Position numbers and translations under genes: made by a program. The notes under the pieces are model-generated. The model ran no database searches. It saw only the letters and a list, made by a program, of their open reading frames with translations, and was not told the DNA's origin. This document shows, one piece after another, positions 43,509-52,290 of a DNA stretch of 64,000 bases. This DNA comes from Chloroflexota bacterium. Its GTDB lineage: Bacteria > Chloroflexota > UBA11872. The stretch spans positions 124,001 through 188,000 of the forward strand of contig JAJECS010000024.1 in the NCBI GenBank assembly GCA_022821905.1, given 5' to 3'. Numbering within the stretch: position 1 is the first letter of the stretch; every line of letters begins with the position of its first letter.

Positions 43509-44423
43509 CTAGTCGCCGACCGGATACCTCTCGTCCAACCCCAGACGGTCGATCAGCTGGCCGATCTCGTCCCGCGTCGCCGCGTCGATCTCCGGCGCCG
43601 GATCTCGCACTGTCGCGTGATCGATCAGCTCCCGCTGCCTGAGAATCTCCTTGCGCACCGCCCACATCGTTCCCGGCCGCGCGTCCATCGCCGTCAGCGG
43701 CATCAGGCGATCCCAGAGCGCGTTGGCGCCCGCCGCGTCGCCGTCGTGGAACATCGCCAGCGTCTCGACGATGACCTCCGGATAGGGATAGCCCGTCATC
43801 ATGCCGCTCGATCCCCGCTCGAGCTCCTGCACGAACGACGTGCCGGCGGCGGAGTACAGCGGGCGTGCGTCGCCAACCAAGTCCCGCACGGCGCTCAGCC
43901 GCTGCGTCACCGGCTGCCCTTCGACCTTGAACGCAGCCACGCCTTCGACCTCTTGCGCCAGGCGCGCCAGCAGCGCGGCGCTCATGGCCACGCCGCTGGT
44001 GTTCGGCTCGTCTTGGACGATCACGGGAAGGTCCAGCGACGCGGTGACGGCGGCATAGTGGCGCACCACTGCGTCGTCCGTCGGCATCGTCGCGTACGGC
44101 GGCAGCACCACCACTCCGGACGCCCTCAGATCAGCCCAGCGCCGACCCAGCTCGATGACGGCAGCCGTGCCCGGGGCATAGGCCGCGACGAGCACCGGGA
44201 GTCGGCCGTCAATCGCGCGCATGACAAGGCCGACGACCTCCTCTTGCTCGGCTCGGCTGAGGAACATGGCCTCGGACGCCACGCCGAGCAGAAACAGCCC
44301 GTCGCAGCCGCACGTCTCGCGGTGATGCAACAGCCGCCCCAGGCTGGCGTGGTCGATCGCGCCGCCGGCGTCGAACGGCGTCTGCAGAATCGAGTAGAAC
44401 CGCCCGAGCGGCGCCTCGCTCAC
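43509..44423 (-). CDS. Dihydrodipicolinate synthase/N-acetylneuraminate lyase-family aldolase
   Basis: 304 aa, GTG at 44421-44423 overlapping the upstream TGA by 4 bp (GTGA). Class I aldolase TIM barrel: CDGLFLLGVASEAMFLSRAE (family GttGE(x) motif altered to GVASE), Tyr at about 110 in VVVLPPYATMP, and Schiff-base Lys at about 166 in VAAFKVEGQPV. Such enzymes cleave or dehydrate 2-keto-3-deoxy acids to pyruvate products; directly after a sugar-acid dehydratase, a keto-deoxy-acid aldolase or dehydratase role fits well. Confidence 0.87.
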   Translation of the reverse strand: MSEAPLGRFYSILQTPFDAGGAIDHASLGRLLHHRETCGCDGLFLLGVASEAMFLSRAEQEEVVGLVMRAIDGRLPVLVAAYAPGTAAVIELGRRWADLRASGVVVLPPYATMPTDDAVVRHYAAVTASLDLPVIVQDEPNTSGVAMSAALLARLAQEVEGVAAFKVEGQPVTQRLSAVRDLVGDARPLYSAAGTSFVQELERGSSGMMTGYPYPEVIVETLAMFHDGDAAGANALWDRLMPLTAMDARPGTMWAVRKEILRQRELIDHATVRDPAPEIDAATRDEIGQLIDRLGLDERYPVGD

Positions 44424-45577
44424 CAGTTGGTATACGAGCCGTCGTTGCGGCGCAGGTGGGGCGCTTCCCAGAACATCGTCGGATGATCCGCCAGCGCGTC
44501 CTCGTTGAGCTTCACGCCCAGCCCCGGCGCCTCGGGCAGCGGAAAGGCGTCGCCCTCGATGTCGAATCCCTCCGGGAACAGGTCCGGCGGCCGCGCCCGC
44601 GTGTTCCAGTTGTACTCGAGCAGCGCAAAGTTCGAGACGGCCGTGCACAAATGCACCGCCGCCGCCGTCGAGATGGGTCCGAGTGGATTGTGCGGCATTA
44701 TGTCAAGGTAATGCGCCTCGGCCATGCCGGCCACCTTCCGCGCCGCGGTGAAGCCGCCGACGTTGCACACGTCCAGCCGCACATAGTTGCTCAGCCCGCG
44801 CTCGATAAACGGCGCGAAGACATAGATGCCCGAGAATTCCTCGCCGATGGCAAAGGGAATGTCGGTCATCGTGCGCAGCGAGGCATAGGCGTCGGGGCTC
44901 TCGGACCTGATCGGCTCTTCCAGGAACATCAAATTCGCGTCATCGACCAGCCGGCAGAACTCGGCGGCGTCGGCCACGCTGAGCCGGTGGTGGAAGTCGA
45001 TCCCCAGGCGCACCCGCGGTCCCACGCGAGCGCGAACGGCGTGCAGCATCTCGGCGCTCGCCACCACAGACTCCCACGGCTCATAGACGTCCTCGGGCGC
45101 GTCGGGATCGACCTCGTTTGGCGTCACGGGCGAGAAGCGGATCGTGCCCCAGCCCTTGGCCGCCAGGTCCGCCGCGCGCTCGGGCATGGAATCACCGTCA
45201 CCGGCTACGGCGTCCGCAAAGCACGTCACCTTCTGACGCGACGCCCCGCCCAGGAGTTGCCAGATCGGCGTGTTCAGGTGCTGGCCCAGGATGTCCCACA
45301 GCGCGATGTCGATGGCCGAGGCGGCGGCGGTGATCACCGTGCCACCCTCGAAGTACTGGCTGCGGTAGAGCACCTGGTGGATGTCTTCGATCCGCCGCGG
45401 GTCCTTGCCGATCAGGAACTCGCGGTAGTGGTCGAACATGCCTCCGACCGCCCGCTCTCGGCCCGCCGTGCCGGCTTCACCCAGCCCGGAGATGCCGGCG
45501 TCGGTCTCGACTTTAACCACGATCTGGGGCCGCATTCCCACCGTAGGCGCAAAGTGCTTGACGTCGGTGATCCGCAT
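44420..45577 (-). CDS. Enolase-superfamily sugar-acid dehydratase (mannonate/galactonate dehydratase-like)
   Basis: 385 aa from ATG 45575-45577. ISGLGEAGTAGRERAVGGMF and AIDIALWDILGQHLNTPIWQ in the capping region; Asp/His in GIDFHHRLS, Glu in FLEEPIRSES, Glu in AIGEEFSGIYVF and His in IMPHNPLGP. The Lys of the second strand is replaced (TIRFSPVTPNE). First gene of the dehydratase-aldolase-dehydrogenase-oxidoreductase operon. Substrate unassigned. Confidence 0.86.
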   Translation of the reverse strand: MRITDVKHFAPTVGMRPQIVVKVETDAGISGLGEAGTAGRERAVGGMFDHYREFLIGKDPRRIEDIHQVLYRSQYFEGGTVITAAASAIDIALWDILGQHLNTPIWQLLGGASRQKVTCFADAVAGDGDSMPERAADLAAKGWGTIRFSPVTPNEVDPDAPEDVYEPWESVVASAEMLHAVRARVGPRVRLGIDFHHRLSVADAAEFCRLVDDANLMFLEEPIRSESPDAYASLRTMTDIPFAIGEEFSGIYVFAPFIERGLSNYVRLDVCNVGGFTAARKVAGMAEAHYLDIMPHNPLGPISTAAAVHLCTAVSNFALLEYNWNTRARPPDLFPEGFDIEGDAFPLPEAPGLGVKLNEDALADHPTMFWEAPHLRRNDGSYTNW

Positions 45578-45704
45578 GTCGCCTCCCCCACGAGGGCTCG
45601 GATGCGCTCGCACCCGCGGAACCGGCCGCCTATGATCGCATGCTGCCCCTGGAGCTTGGCGCCCGTTGTCGTTGGGCGGCGGGCGAGCAAAGGCGGACCA
45701 TCCC

Positions 45705-46655
45705 GTGGACCTGCTGTTCTGCAACGACTACATGCCGGACCTGTCGGGCGGCATCCAGGCGGCCCTTCCCGATCATCGCGTGCGCACGTGTCCCGAGGCC
45801 GAGGTTGCGGAGCACGCCGGTGACGCCGCGGTCCTGCTCCCGGCCCGGGCCATCATTGACGCGAGAGTCCTCGACGCGTCGCCAGAATTGCGCCTGGTGC
45901 AGCAGCCGGGCGTTGGACTCGACGCCATTGACGTGGCGGCTGCCAACGCCCGCGGGGTGCGCGTCGCCAATGTGCCCTCGGCCGACGGCGGGCTGGCTCA
46001 GGCCGTGGCGGAAATGGCCCTTTTCCTGCTCATCGGCGGCGGACGGCGCTATCCGCGACTGCTCGAGGGCGTACGCACGCAGGACTGGAACGTGCCGTTC
46101 GGCCACTCGCTTTTTGGGTCCAGGGTCTGCGTCATCGGCCTGGGAGGCATCGGCAGCCAGCTCGTGCGGCTCTTGCAGCCGTTCGGCTGCGAAATCGTGG
46201 GCGTACGCCGCACGCCCCGCGAGAGCGACGTACAGGACCTCGGCTTGACGTCGGTGCACGCGCCCGACGAGCTGCATGAGGCCGTGCGCGGCTGTCGCTT
46301 CATTGCGCTGGCCACGCCGCTGACGGCGGAAACCGAGGGCATGATCGACGCCGACGCCATCGCGGCCATGGACGACGACGCCGTGATCGTAAACGTGGCG
46401 CGGGGACATGTGATCGACCGTGAAGCGCTCATCGACGCGCTTGGCAGCGGCAAGCTGAGCACGGCCGGGATCGACGTCTTCTGGGAGGAACCGGTCGATC
46501 CGACCGATCCCGTCTTCGACTATGAGGTGTTCGTGACGCCGCACGCCTCCAACGCCTGCGACGTGTTCGTGCGCGAGACCGCGGCCGGCGTGGCCGAAAA
46601 CGTGCGGCGACTGATCGCGGGCGAGCCGCTGCTCTGGGAGGCGAAGGCATCGTGA
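45705..46655 (+). CDS. D-isomer-specific 2-hydroxyacid dehydrogenase
   Basis: 316 aa from GTG 45705 (MDLLFCNDYMPDLSGG); a TTG at 45666 gives 13 more residues. VCVIGLGGIGSQLVRLLQ, then Arg in VIVNVARGHVIDREAL, Glu in AGIDVFWEEPVDPTDP and His in VTPHASNACD, so the catalytic set is intact. Its stop overlaps the next gene's GTG by 4 bp, coupling it to the amidohydrolase. Confidence 0.88.
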   Translation: MDLLFCNDYMPDLSGGIQAALPDHRVRTCPEAEVAEHAGDAAVLLPARAIIDARVLDASPELRLVQQPGVGLDAIDVAAANARGVRVANVPSADGGLAQAVAEMALFLLIGGGRRYPRLLEGVRTQDWNVPFGHSLFGSRVCVIGLGGIGSQLVRLLQPFGCEIVGVRRTPRESDVQDLGLTSVHAPDELHEAVRGCRFIALATPLTAETEGMIDADAIAAMDDDAVIVNVARGHVIDREALIDALGSGKLSTAGIDVFWEEPVDPTDPVFDYEVFVTPHASNACDVFVRETAAGVAENVRRLIAGEPLLWEAKAS

Positions 46656-47494
46656 TTGTCGACGTCCACACGCACCTCAGCACTTCCGAGCAGTGGGGCC
46701 CGCAATTCAGCCAGGCCATCGCGCTGACCTATCCGCCGGACGTGCTGGACATCAACGTCACGCCCGAGCGGCACTGGGAGGCCGAGAAGACCGCGGACCG
46801 GGTGATCGTGTTCGGCATCAACTCCATCGCCATGGAAATGTGCACGCCCAACGACCACATCGCCGCCTACGTGCGCCAGCATCCGGAGAAGCTGATCGGA
46901 TTTATGTCAATCGATCCCAATCAGCCGGACGCCCTCGACGAGATCGATCGATCCGTGAACGACCTCGGCCTGCGCGGCATCAAGATGAGCCCCGTCTATC
47001 AGCACTACCACCCCAACGACCCGAAGGCCGGGCGCGTCCACGCCCGCGCCCAGGAGCTTGGGCTGCCGATCCTGACCCACGCCGCCTACCAGGGCATGGC
47101 CAACACGCCCATGGAGCTGGCCAGTCCGCTGCTCTACGACCCGGTGGCGCGGGAGTTTCCGGGCCTCAAGATCATCCTGGCGCACATCGGCCTTCCGTGG
47201 TTCGCCGACGCCATGGTCGTCGCCCGCAAGCACCCCAACGTCTTCACCGACGTGTCGGGACTCGAGAACAAGCCGTGGTGGCTCTACCAGGCGCTAGCCA
47301 TGCTCAGCGAGTTCGGCGCCATCGACAACGTGCTTTTCGGCAGCGACCTGCCCTTCAGCACCGTCGACGGCACCATCAACACGCTGAGGAACATCAACGC
47401 CGTCACCGAAGGCACCCGGCTGCCCAGGATCCCGTCCGAGGAGATCGAGGGCATCATCCACCGGGACAGCCTGAGCCTGTTGGGCTTGGACTAG
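46652..47494 (+). CDS. Amidohydrolase-superfamily TIM-barrel hydrolase (COG2159-like)
   Basis: 280 aa, GTG start. Metal site: HxH in IVDVHTHLS near the N-terminus, His in LPILTHAAYQG, His in KIILAHIGLPW and Asp in VLFGSDLPFSTVDG. The group includes ACMSD-like decarboxylases and sugar lactonases. Because it follows a 2-hydroxyacid dehydrogenase and lies near rhamnose-type genes, a lactonase or decarboxylase acting on an organic acid is plausible; no substrate can be named. Confidence 0.87.
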   Translation: MIVDVHTHLSTSEQWGPQFSQAIALTYPPDVLDINVTPERHWEAEKTADRVIVFGINSIAMEMCTPNDHIAAYVRQHPEKLIGFMSIDPNQPDALDEIDRSVNDLGLRGIKMSPVYQHYHPNDPKAGRVHARAQELGLPILTHAAYQGMANTPMELASPLLYDPVAREFPGLKIILAHIGLPWFADAMVVARKHPNVFTDVSGLENKPWWLYQALAMLSEFGAIDNVLFGSDLPFSTVDGTINTLRNINAVTEGTRLPRIPSEEIEGIIHRDSLSLLGLD

Positions 47495-47497
47495 CCC

Positions 47498-48322
47498 TCA
47501 GTCCAGCAGGCGGTCACCCAGCAGGTCGCGCACACCGCCGACGAACTGCTTCGACGCCTGCATGAGCATGTCGCCGTCGTAGCCGTAGCTCATGAAGGTC
47601 GCGCCCTTGTCGGCCCACTCGAGCGACTCGTCGATCGAGCCGATGTGCGGGCCGCCGGCGATGCCGTGGCGCTTGACCGCCGCGAGCATTCGCTCCACGC
47701 CATCCCTGATTTCCGGATGGTGAATCTGACCGGGGATTCCAATCGTGGCCGAATAGTCAGTGCGTCCGATCAGGATGGCGTCCAGGCCAGGCGTCGCCGC
47801 GATCTCGTCGATGTTCTCGATCCCGAGCCCGCTCTCCACTTTCACGGCGGTCAGGATCTCGCGGTTCTGCCCAGCAGTCAGCTCGCCGCAGTCCGGCTCC
47901 GCGAACTCCGTGTGCACGCCTGCCGTCAGCACGCCGCGCTTCCCCTCCGGCGGGTATTTGCTGTAGCGCACCGCCATGGCCGCCTGCTCGGCAGTCTCGA
48001 CGTGCGGCACGATCACTCCCATCGCGCCGGCGTCCAGCGGGCGGGCGATGAGGTGATCCTCCACGCTCGTGGTGCCCGCAATGGGCACCATGCCGGTCAG
48101 CTTGGACGCCATGCAGATCGTCGCCAGCTCGGGGTATCCGGGCTGCCCGTGCTCCATATCGATGTAGTAGAAGTGAAACCCCGCCGATCCGAAAATCTGG
48201 GCCACCGGCGGCGAGGCAAACGAAATGCTGCACGCCCCCAAGACCACTTGGCCATTCCGAAGGGCGCGCGTGACGGGGTTGACTTGATGGTTGATCGCGG
48301 ATCGAACGGCGTAGCTGCTCAT
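47498..48322 (-). CDS. HpcH/HpaI-family class II aldolase (2-keto-3-deoxy-L-rhamnonate aldolase-like)
   Basis: 274 aa from ATG 48320-48322 (MSSYAVRSAINHQVNPVTRA). Class II pyruvate aldolase: FHFYYIDMEHGQPGYPELAT, AGAMGVIVPHVETAEQA, VKVESGLGIENIDEIAA (Glu metal ligand) and DAILIGRTDYSATIGIPGQ (Asp ligand). E. coli YfaU/RhmA, which splits 2-keto-3-deoxy-L-rhamnonate into pyruvate and lactaldehyde, is in this family, so it could complete the RhmD-type route. 4-hydroxy-2-oxoheptanedioate-type substrates remain possible. Convergent with the amidohydrolase (3-bp gap). Confidence 0.86.
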   Translation of the reverse strand: MSSYAVRSAINHQVNPVTRALRNGQVVLGACSISFASPPVAQIFGSAGFHFYYIDMEHGQPGYPELATICMASKLTGMVPIAGTTSVEDHLIARPLDAGAMGVIVPHVETAEQAAMAVRYSKYPPEGKRGVLTAGVHTEFAEPDCGELTAGQNREILTAVKVESGLGIENIDEIAATPGLDAILIGRTDYSATIGIPGQIHHPEIRDGVERMLAAVKRHGIAGGPHIGSIDESLEWADKGATFMSYGYDGDMLMQASKQFVGGVRDLLGDRLLD

Positions 48323-48399
48323 GGTGGTCCTCGGTGGCGGGCACTGGAGACGCGCCAATGTATCGCAGCGCCGCCGTCGAGCAGTCGCCACCCTTAGTC

Positions 48400-48428
48400 C
48401 GTCATTCCCGCGAAGGCGGGAATCCACC
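48400..48428. repeat. Short ATTCCCGC palindrome, third location
   Basis: CGTCATTCCCGCGAAG followed by GCGGGAATCCACC: the two ends of the 53-bp repeat joined without the inner hairpin. It lies between the aldolase and the next plus-strand gene; no gene in 48323-48572. Confidence 0.75.
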
Positions 48429-48572
48429 CCGTAAGTCAACCGACCAATCGAGTGCGCCCACCACCGTTGGGTCGCCGTGCGCCGCTTAAGTGCCAGAATC
48501 TCCCACTAGCCGCGATTGGGCAGTGGCGCTACGCGATACGATCAAGCGCGCCGCCCAACTTTCGGAGCCCGC

Positions 48573-49514
48573 ATGACCAAACCACCGCTCCAGGTCGTCG
48601 TCACGTTTGATGCGCACGGCGTGGCCGAGGCGCTGGGGGACGTGCCCGGTGTGCGTCTCGCCGCGGTCGGCGGCGCGGAAGCCGTCACGCCGCACCTGCC
48701 GACGGCCGACGTGCTGCTCGTGGGGGACTTCGATGCATCCATGCTGGCCCGCGCCGAGCGGCTGCGGTGGGTGCACGCCGCCTCGGGCGGCGTCGAGAAG
48801 ATGCTGTTTCCGGAGTTCGTCGCCAGCCCCATTCCGTTCTCGTGCTCCAAGGGCGTGTTCGACACGCCGGGAGCGGAGCACGCGCTGGCGTCGATGCTCG
48901 GATTCGCCCGCAACCTGATCTACGACGTGCAGCATCGAGTCTCCCGCGACTACGTCTACGGCTCGCCCACCGAGCTGCGCGGCAAGACCCTGGGAATCGC
49001 CGGCCTCGGCCGCATTGGCCGGGAGTTGGCGCGCCTGGCCCAAGCCTTTGGCATGCGCGTGATCGCCCTCCGCCGCTCGGACGACCACGACCACCCGCAT
49101 GTCGACGAGATGCTGCACCGAGACGAGCTGCCTCGACTTCTCAGCGAGTCCGACTACGTCGCCGTGGCCGTCCCCAACACGCCCGAGACTCAGCACTTCA
49201 TCGGCGACGTCGAACTCGCGCTCATGAAGCCCTCGGCCTACCTGATCGATGTCTCCGGGCGCGACGTCATCTACGACCTGGACGCCCTGGCCGACGCCCT
49301 GCGCGGAGGGCGCCTCGCCGGCGCCAGCCTGCAGATCTCCCCGCCGCCCGACGAATCGCCGCTCTGGGGCATCGACACCTTCCACCTGTCGTTCCACCGG
49401 GCTACGTCTACCGAGGAAGAGCGCCGCTGGCTGGACCTCTTCACCGACAACCTTCGCCGGTTTCAAGCCGGCGAGCCGCTGCTGAGCCTGGTCGACAAGC
49501 GCGCCGGGTACTGA
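48573..49514 (+). CDS. 2-hydroxyacid dehydrogenase-like protein with altered active site
   Basis: 313 aa from ATG 48573. The Rossmann motif GIAGLGRIGRELARLAQAFG is good, but the catalytic Arg motif reads LIDVSGRDVIYDLDAL (GR where relatives have RG). The segment that carries the catalytic Glu (usually DVFxxEP) reads SLQISPPPDESPLWG, with no Glu in place. The His is probably kept in LSFHRATST. It may bind NAD and act as a reductase with different chemistry, or be non-catalytic. Next gene 72 bp downstream is a MocA-type oxidoreductase. Confidence 0.82.
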   Translation: MTKPPLQVVVTFDAHGVAEALGDVPGVRLAAVGGAEAVTPHLPTADVLLVGDFDASMLARAERLRWVHAASGGVEKMLFPEFVASPIPFSCSKGVFDTPGAEHALASMLGFARNLIYDVQHRVSRDYVYGSPTELRGKTLGIAGLGRIGRELARLAQAFGMRVIALRRSDDHDHPHVDEMLHRDELPRLLSESDYVAVAVPNTPETQHFIGDVELALMKPSAYLIDVSGRDVIYDLDALADALRGGRLAGASLQISPPPDESPLWGIDTFHLSFHRATSTEEERRWLDLFTDNLRRFQAGEPLLSLVDKRAGY

Positions 49515-49586
49515 GCACCGAGCTCCGGTTGCCACCACCGGAGTCGGCCGACACAATCCGCCAACGCCTCTCCGAGGAGCCTCCCC

Positions 49587-50618
49587 ATGAGCGACCAACT
49601 CCGCCTGGCCATGCTGGGCGCCAAGCACGGACACGCGCGCACTAAGACGCGCTGGCTGCGAGACACCCCCGACATCGACCTCGTCGGCATCTATGAGCCC
49701 AGTCTCGAGTTCCGCGCCGACCGGGAGACGACCCCCGAGTACCAGCACATCACCTGGATCGACGACATTGACGACGTGCTTGGCGATGCGTCCATCAAGG
49801 GCGTGATCATCGGCGGGGCCGAGGTCGAGAATCCGTCCTACGCCCGACGGGCGCTCGCCGCCGGCAAGCACGTGCTCATGGAGAAGGCGTGCGGCTGGAC
49901 CAAGGCCCACGCGGACGAGCTAATCGGCACGGCCAAGCAGAAGGGCCTGCTCTTCCAGGTCGGGTACAACTTCCGCCCGCTGCCGCCGTTTCGCCGTGTG
50001 ATCGACATGGTCCGTGCCGGCGACTTCGGCACCGTCCATCTCGTGCGCGCGCACATGGGCTCGCCGTTCAGCGCCGATGTGCTCCCGCGTCAGCTTGGCG
50101 GGCCCTATTTCCGCGGCGGCGCGTTCTACAACCTGGGCTGCCACGCGCTCGACATGGTGATGGCCGTGGCGGGAACGCCCGACGCCGTCCACCCCTTCCA
50201 GCGCCAGGTGCGCCCGGAGTCCCAAGCGCAGGACTACTACGACCTGAACATCGTCGTGCTCGAGTATCCCGAGACGCTCGCCTCGATCGAGCTGAGCTTC
50301 TTGGAGACCGAGAACCGGCGCCCGCGCAGCTTCGAGGTCTACGGCTCGGAGGCCCAGGCCATCGTGACGCCGTTCATGATTGCCGGCGACCGCGTGCCGT
50401 CAGCGGCGATCCACACCGGCGGTCCTGGCGCCGGCGCCGACGGCTGGCACATCCACGGCGCCGATCCCTTCGAGCCGTTCCGGGCCGACATCGACGAGTT
50501 CGCGGCGTGCGTGCGCGGCGAGCAGGAGCCGTGGTTCGACTACGCCCACGATCTGTCCGTGCAGCACACGCTCATGGACATCTGCGGCGAGAGCGACGTG
50601 GAGGAGCTCCACAGCTAG
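49587..50618 (+). CDS. Gfo/Idh/MocA-family oxidoreductase
   Basis: 343 aa, ATG after GAGGAGCCTCCCC. The N-terminus LRLAMLGAKHGHARTKTRWL is a variant Rossmann loop (GAKHGH rather than GxGxxG). LMEKACGWTKAHADELIGTA holds the EK of EKP in altered form; YNFRPLPPFRRVIDMVRAGD and GGAFYNLGCHALDMVMAVAG fit the substrate domain with a conserved His-x3-Asp. The C-terminus EQEPWFDYAHDLSVQHTLMD is typical. Likely a sugar or cyclitol oxidoreductase. It is convergent with the sulfatase gene (8-bp gap). Confidence 0.85.
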   Translation: MSDQLRLAMLGAKHGHARTKTRWLRDTPDIDLVGIYEPSLEFRADRETTPEYQHITWIDDIDDVLGDASIKGVIIGGAEVENPSYARRALAAGKHVLMEKACGWTKAHADELIGTAKQKGLLFQVGYNFRPLPPFRRVIDMVRAGDFGTVHLVRAHMGSPFSADVLPRQLGGPYFRGGAFYNLGCHALDMVMAVAGTPDAVHPFQRQVRPESQAQDYYDLNIVVLEYPETLASIELSFLETENRRPRSFEVYGSEAQAIVTPFMIAGDRVPSAAIHTGGPGAGADGWHIHGADPFEPFRADIDEFAACVRGEQEPWFDYAHDLSVQHTLMDICGESDVEELHS

Positions 50619-50626
50619 CGCCGCGC

Positions 50627-52279
50627 TCAAATGCCCCGGGTGCGTCCCTCCAGCGAGGCGCGGGCCTCGGGCTGGCCTTCGACCAGGCGCTGATCGCGCA
50701 GCGCGCCGCCGAGCGCCTGCGCGTGGCGGATGGCCACGGCGTCGCCAAGCTCGGAGTCGATCAGCTCCGCCAGCAGGCGGTCGGTCAACTCGCGTCGCAC
50801 GTCCGCGTACTCGGGGTCGTCCCACAAGTTGTTGATGTCCTCGGGGTCGTTGACCACGTCGTAGAGCTCGCCGTAGGGCTGCCCGCCGTAGTGCAACAGC
50901 TTCCAACGGTCGGTCACCAGCATCTTGACCCGAATCTCGAACGGCTGGTCGTGAGTCTGCGGCCAGCTGCCGACGCCGGGACCGCGCCTCGGCTGCTTCG
51001 AGTCCAGCAACCGCCGACCGCCGCCGCCCATCACCGTGATGCGCTCCACGATCACGGCGTCGCGGTGGGTGTCGGTTTCGCCTCGCAGGACCGGCGCGAA
51101 CGAGCGGCCTTCCATCCCCAGCAAGGGTTCGGCCCCGGCCAGGTCGAGCACGGTGGGCGTGAGGTCCAGGTGCGTCATCACGCTGTCGTACTTCCTGCCG
51201 GCTTCCACCGTCGGTGGATGCCGCCAGAGCATGGGGACCCGGTTGACGGCCTCGTACGACATCATCGGCTTGGCCGCCACACCGTGGTCCGCCAGTCCCT
51301 CGCCATGGTCCGACGTGAACACCACGTGCGTGGAATCGCGCAGCCCCAGCCGATCCAATTCCTCCAGCACGCGGGCCATCTCGTCGTCGATGAATGTCGT
51401 CAGCCCGTAGTAGTGCGCCACGATCTCGCCGAAGTGATCCCCCGACCACCCGTCGTGCGTGTTGTAGCCGCCGTAGGGCATGCCGTCCCGCGCCCATTGG
51501 TAGGCGGGAGGCTTGCGGCTCACGTCCTCCTGGGGAAACGGCCCCGGCATCGCCGCCGGGTCGTACATGTCGCAGTAGGGCCGCGGCGGAGCAAACGGCT
51601 GGTGCGGATCGGCGAACGACATCCAGAGGAAGAACGGCTCGTCGGCGTCGTGCTGCCGGAGCCACTCGATGGTGCGATCGGCCGTCCAATGCGTGTAGTG
51701 CCACTCGGCGGGGATCGAGTTCTTCCAACTCGCAAAGGCGCCGCTGGGCTCCTCCAGCGCCTGGTCCTGCCGCCAGAGCCGCAGGCCCTCGGGATGATTG
51801 CGCTCCAGCCACACGCGCCAGTGTCCGGCGGGATAGGCGTGGCCGGTGTGAATCTCCGTGTAGTCGAAGCCGAAATACGGCCCGTACCACAGCCCGTCCT
51901 CGTCGCTGACCGGCGCGCCCGGCGGCGGATCGTCCGGCAGCACGTCCTCGAGATCCGCAGTCTTGAAGTGCGCCTTGCCGATCAACGCCGTGGTGTAGCC
52001 GGCCTCTCGCAGCGAGTCGCCCAGCACCGGAATCGACTCGCTCATGTTCACCGCGTGGTCGAACACCTGGTGCCCGCGCTGGCTGCGGCCGGTAATCATG
52101 CTGGCCCGAGCGGGCATGCAGATGGCATTGGTCGGATAGGCGCGGTCGAACCGCAGCCCGTCGCGCGCCAGCGAGTCCATGGCCGGCGTGCGGATATGCG
52201 GGTTGTTGTGCCCCATGGCATCCCAGCGCTGCTGGTCCGTGGTGATGAACAGGAAATTCGGACGCTGCTGGTTGGCCAT
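50627..52279 (-). CDS. Sulfatase (arylsulfatase/choline-sulfatase superfamily)
   Basis: 550 aa. The formylglycine motif C-x-P-x-R is at residues 54-58 (NAICMPARASMITG), with metal-site Asp in FLFITTDQQRWD, ligands in ALIGKAHFK and VVFTSDHGEGLADHG. Active enzymes need maturation of Cys54 by a formylglycine-generating or anaerobic maturase, not found in this window. No signal peptide is seen, so a cytoplasmic or non-classically exported location is likely. It ends the sialidase-like, rhamnosidase, sulfatase operon, 11 bp after the rhamnosidase; a sulfated rhamnose-containing glycan is a reasonable substrate. Confidence 0.93.
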   Translation of the reverse strand: MANQQRPNFLFITTDQQRWDAMGHNNPHIRTPAMDSLARDGLRFDRAYPTNAICMPARASMITGRSQRGHQVFDHAVNMSESIPVLGDSLREAGYTTALIGKAHFKTADLEDVLPDDPPPGAPVSDEDGLWYGPYFGFDYTEIHTGHAYPAGHWRVWLERNHPEGLRLWRQDQALEEPSGAFASWKNSIPAEWHYTHWTADRTIEWLRQHDADEPFFLWMSFADPHQPFAPPRPYCDMYDPAAMPGPFPQEDVSRKPPAYQWARDGMPYGGYNTHDGWSGDHFGEIVAHYYGLTTFIDDEMARVLEELDRLGLRDSTHVVFTSDHGEGLADHGVAAKPMMSYEAVNRVPMLWRHPPTVEAGRKYDSVMTHLDLTPTVLDLAGAEPLLGMEGRSFAPVLRGETDTHRDAVIVERITVMGGGGRRLLDSKQPRRGPGVGSWPQTHDQPFEIRVKMLVTDRWKLLHYGGQPYGELYDVVNDPEDINNLWDDPEYADVRRELTDRLLAELIDSELGDAVAIRHAQALGGALRDQRLVEGQPEARASLEGRTRGI

Positions 52280-52290
52280 GGCTGCTCCTG

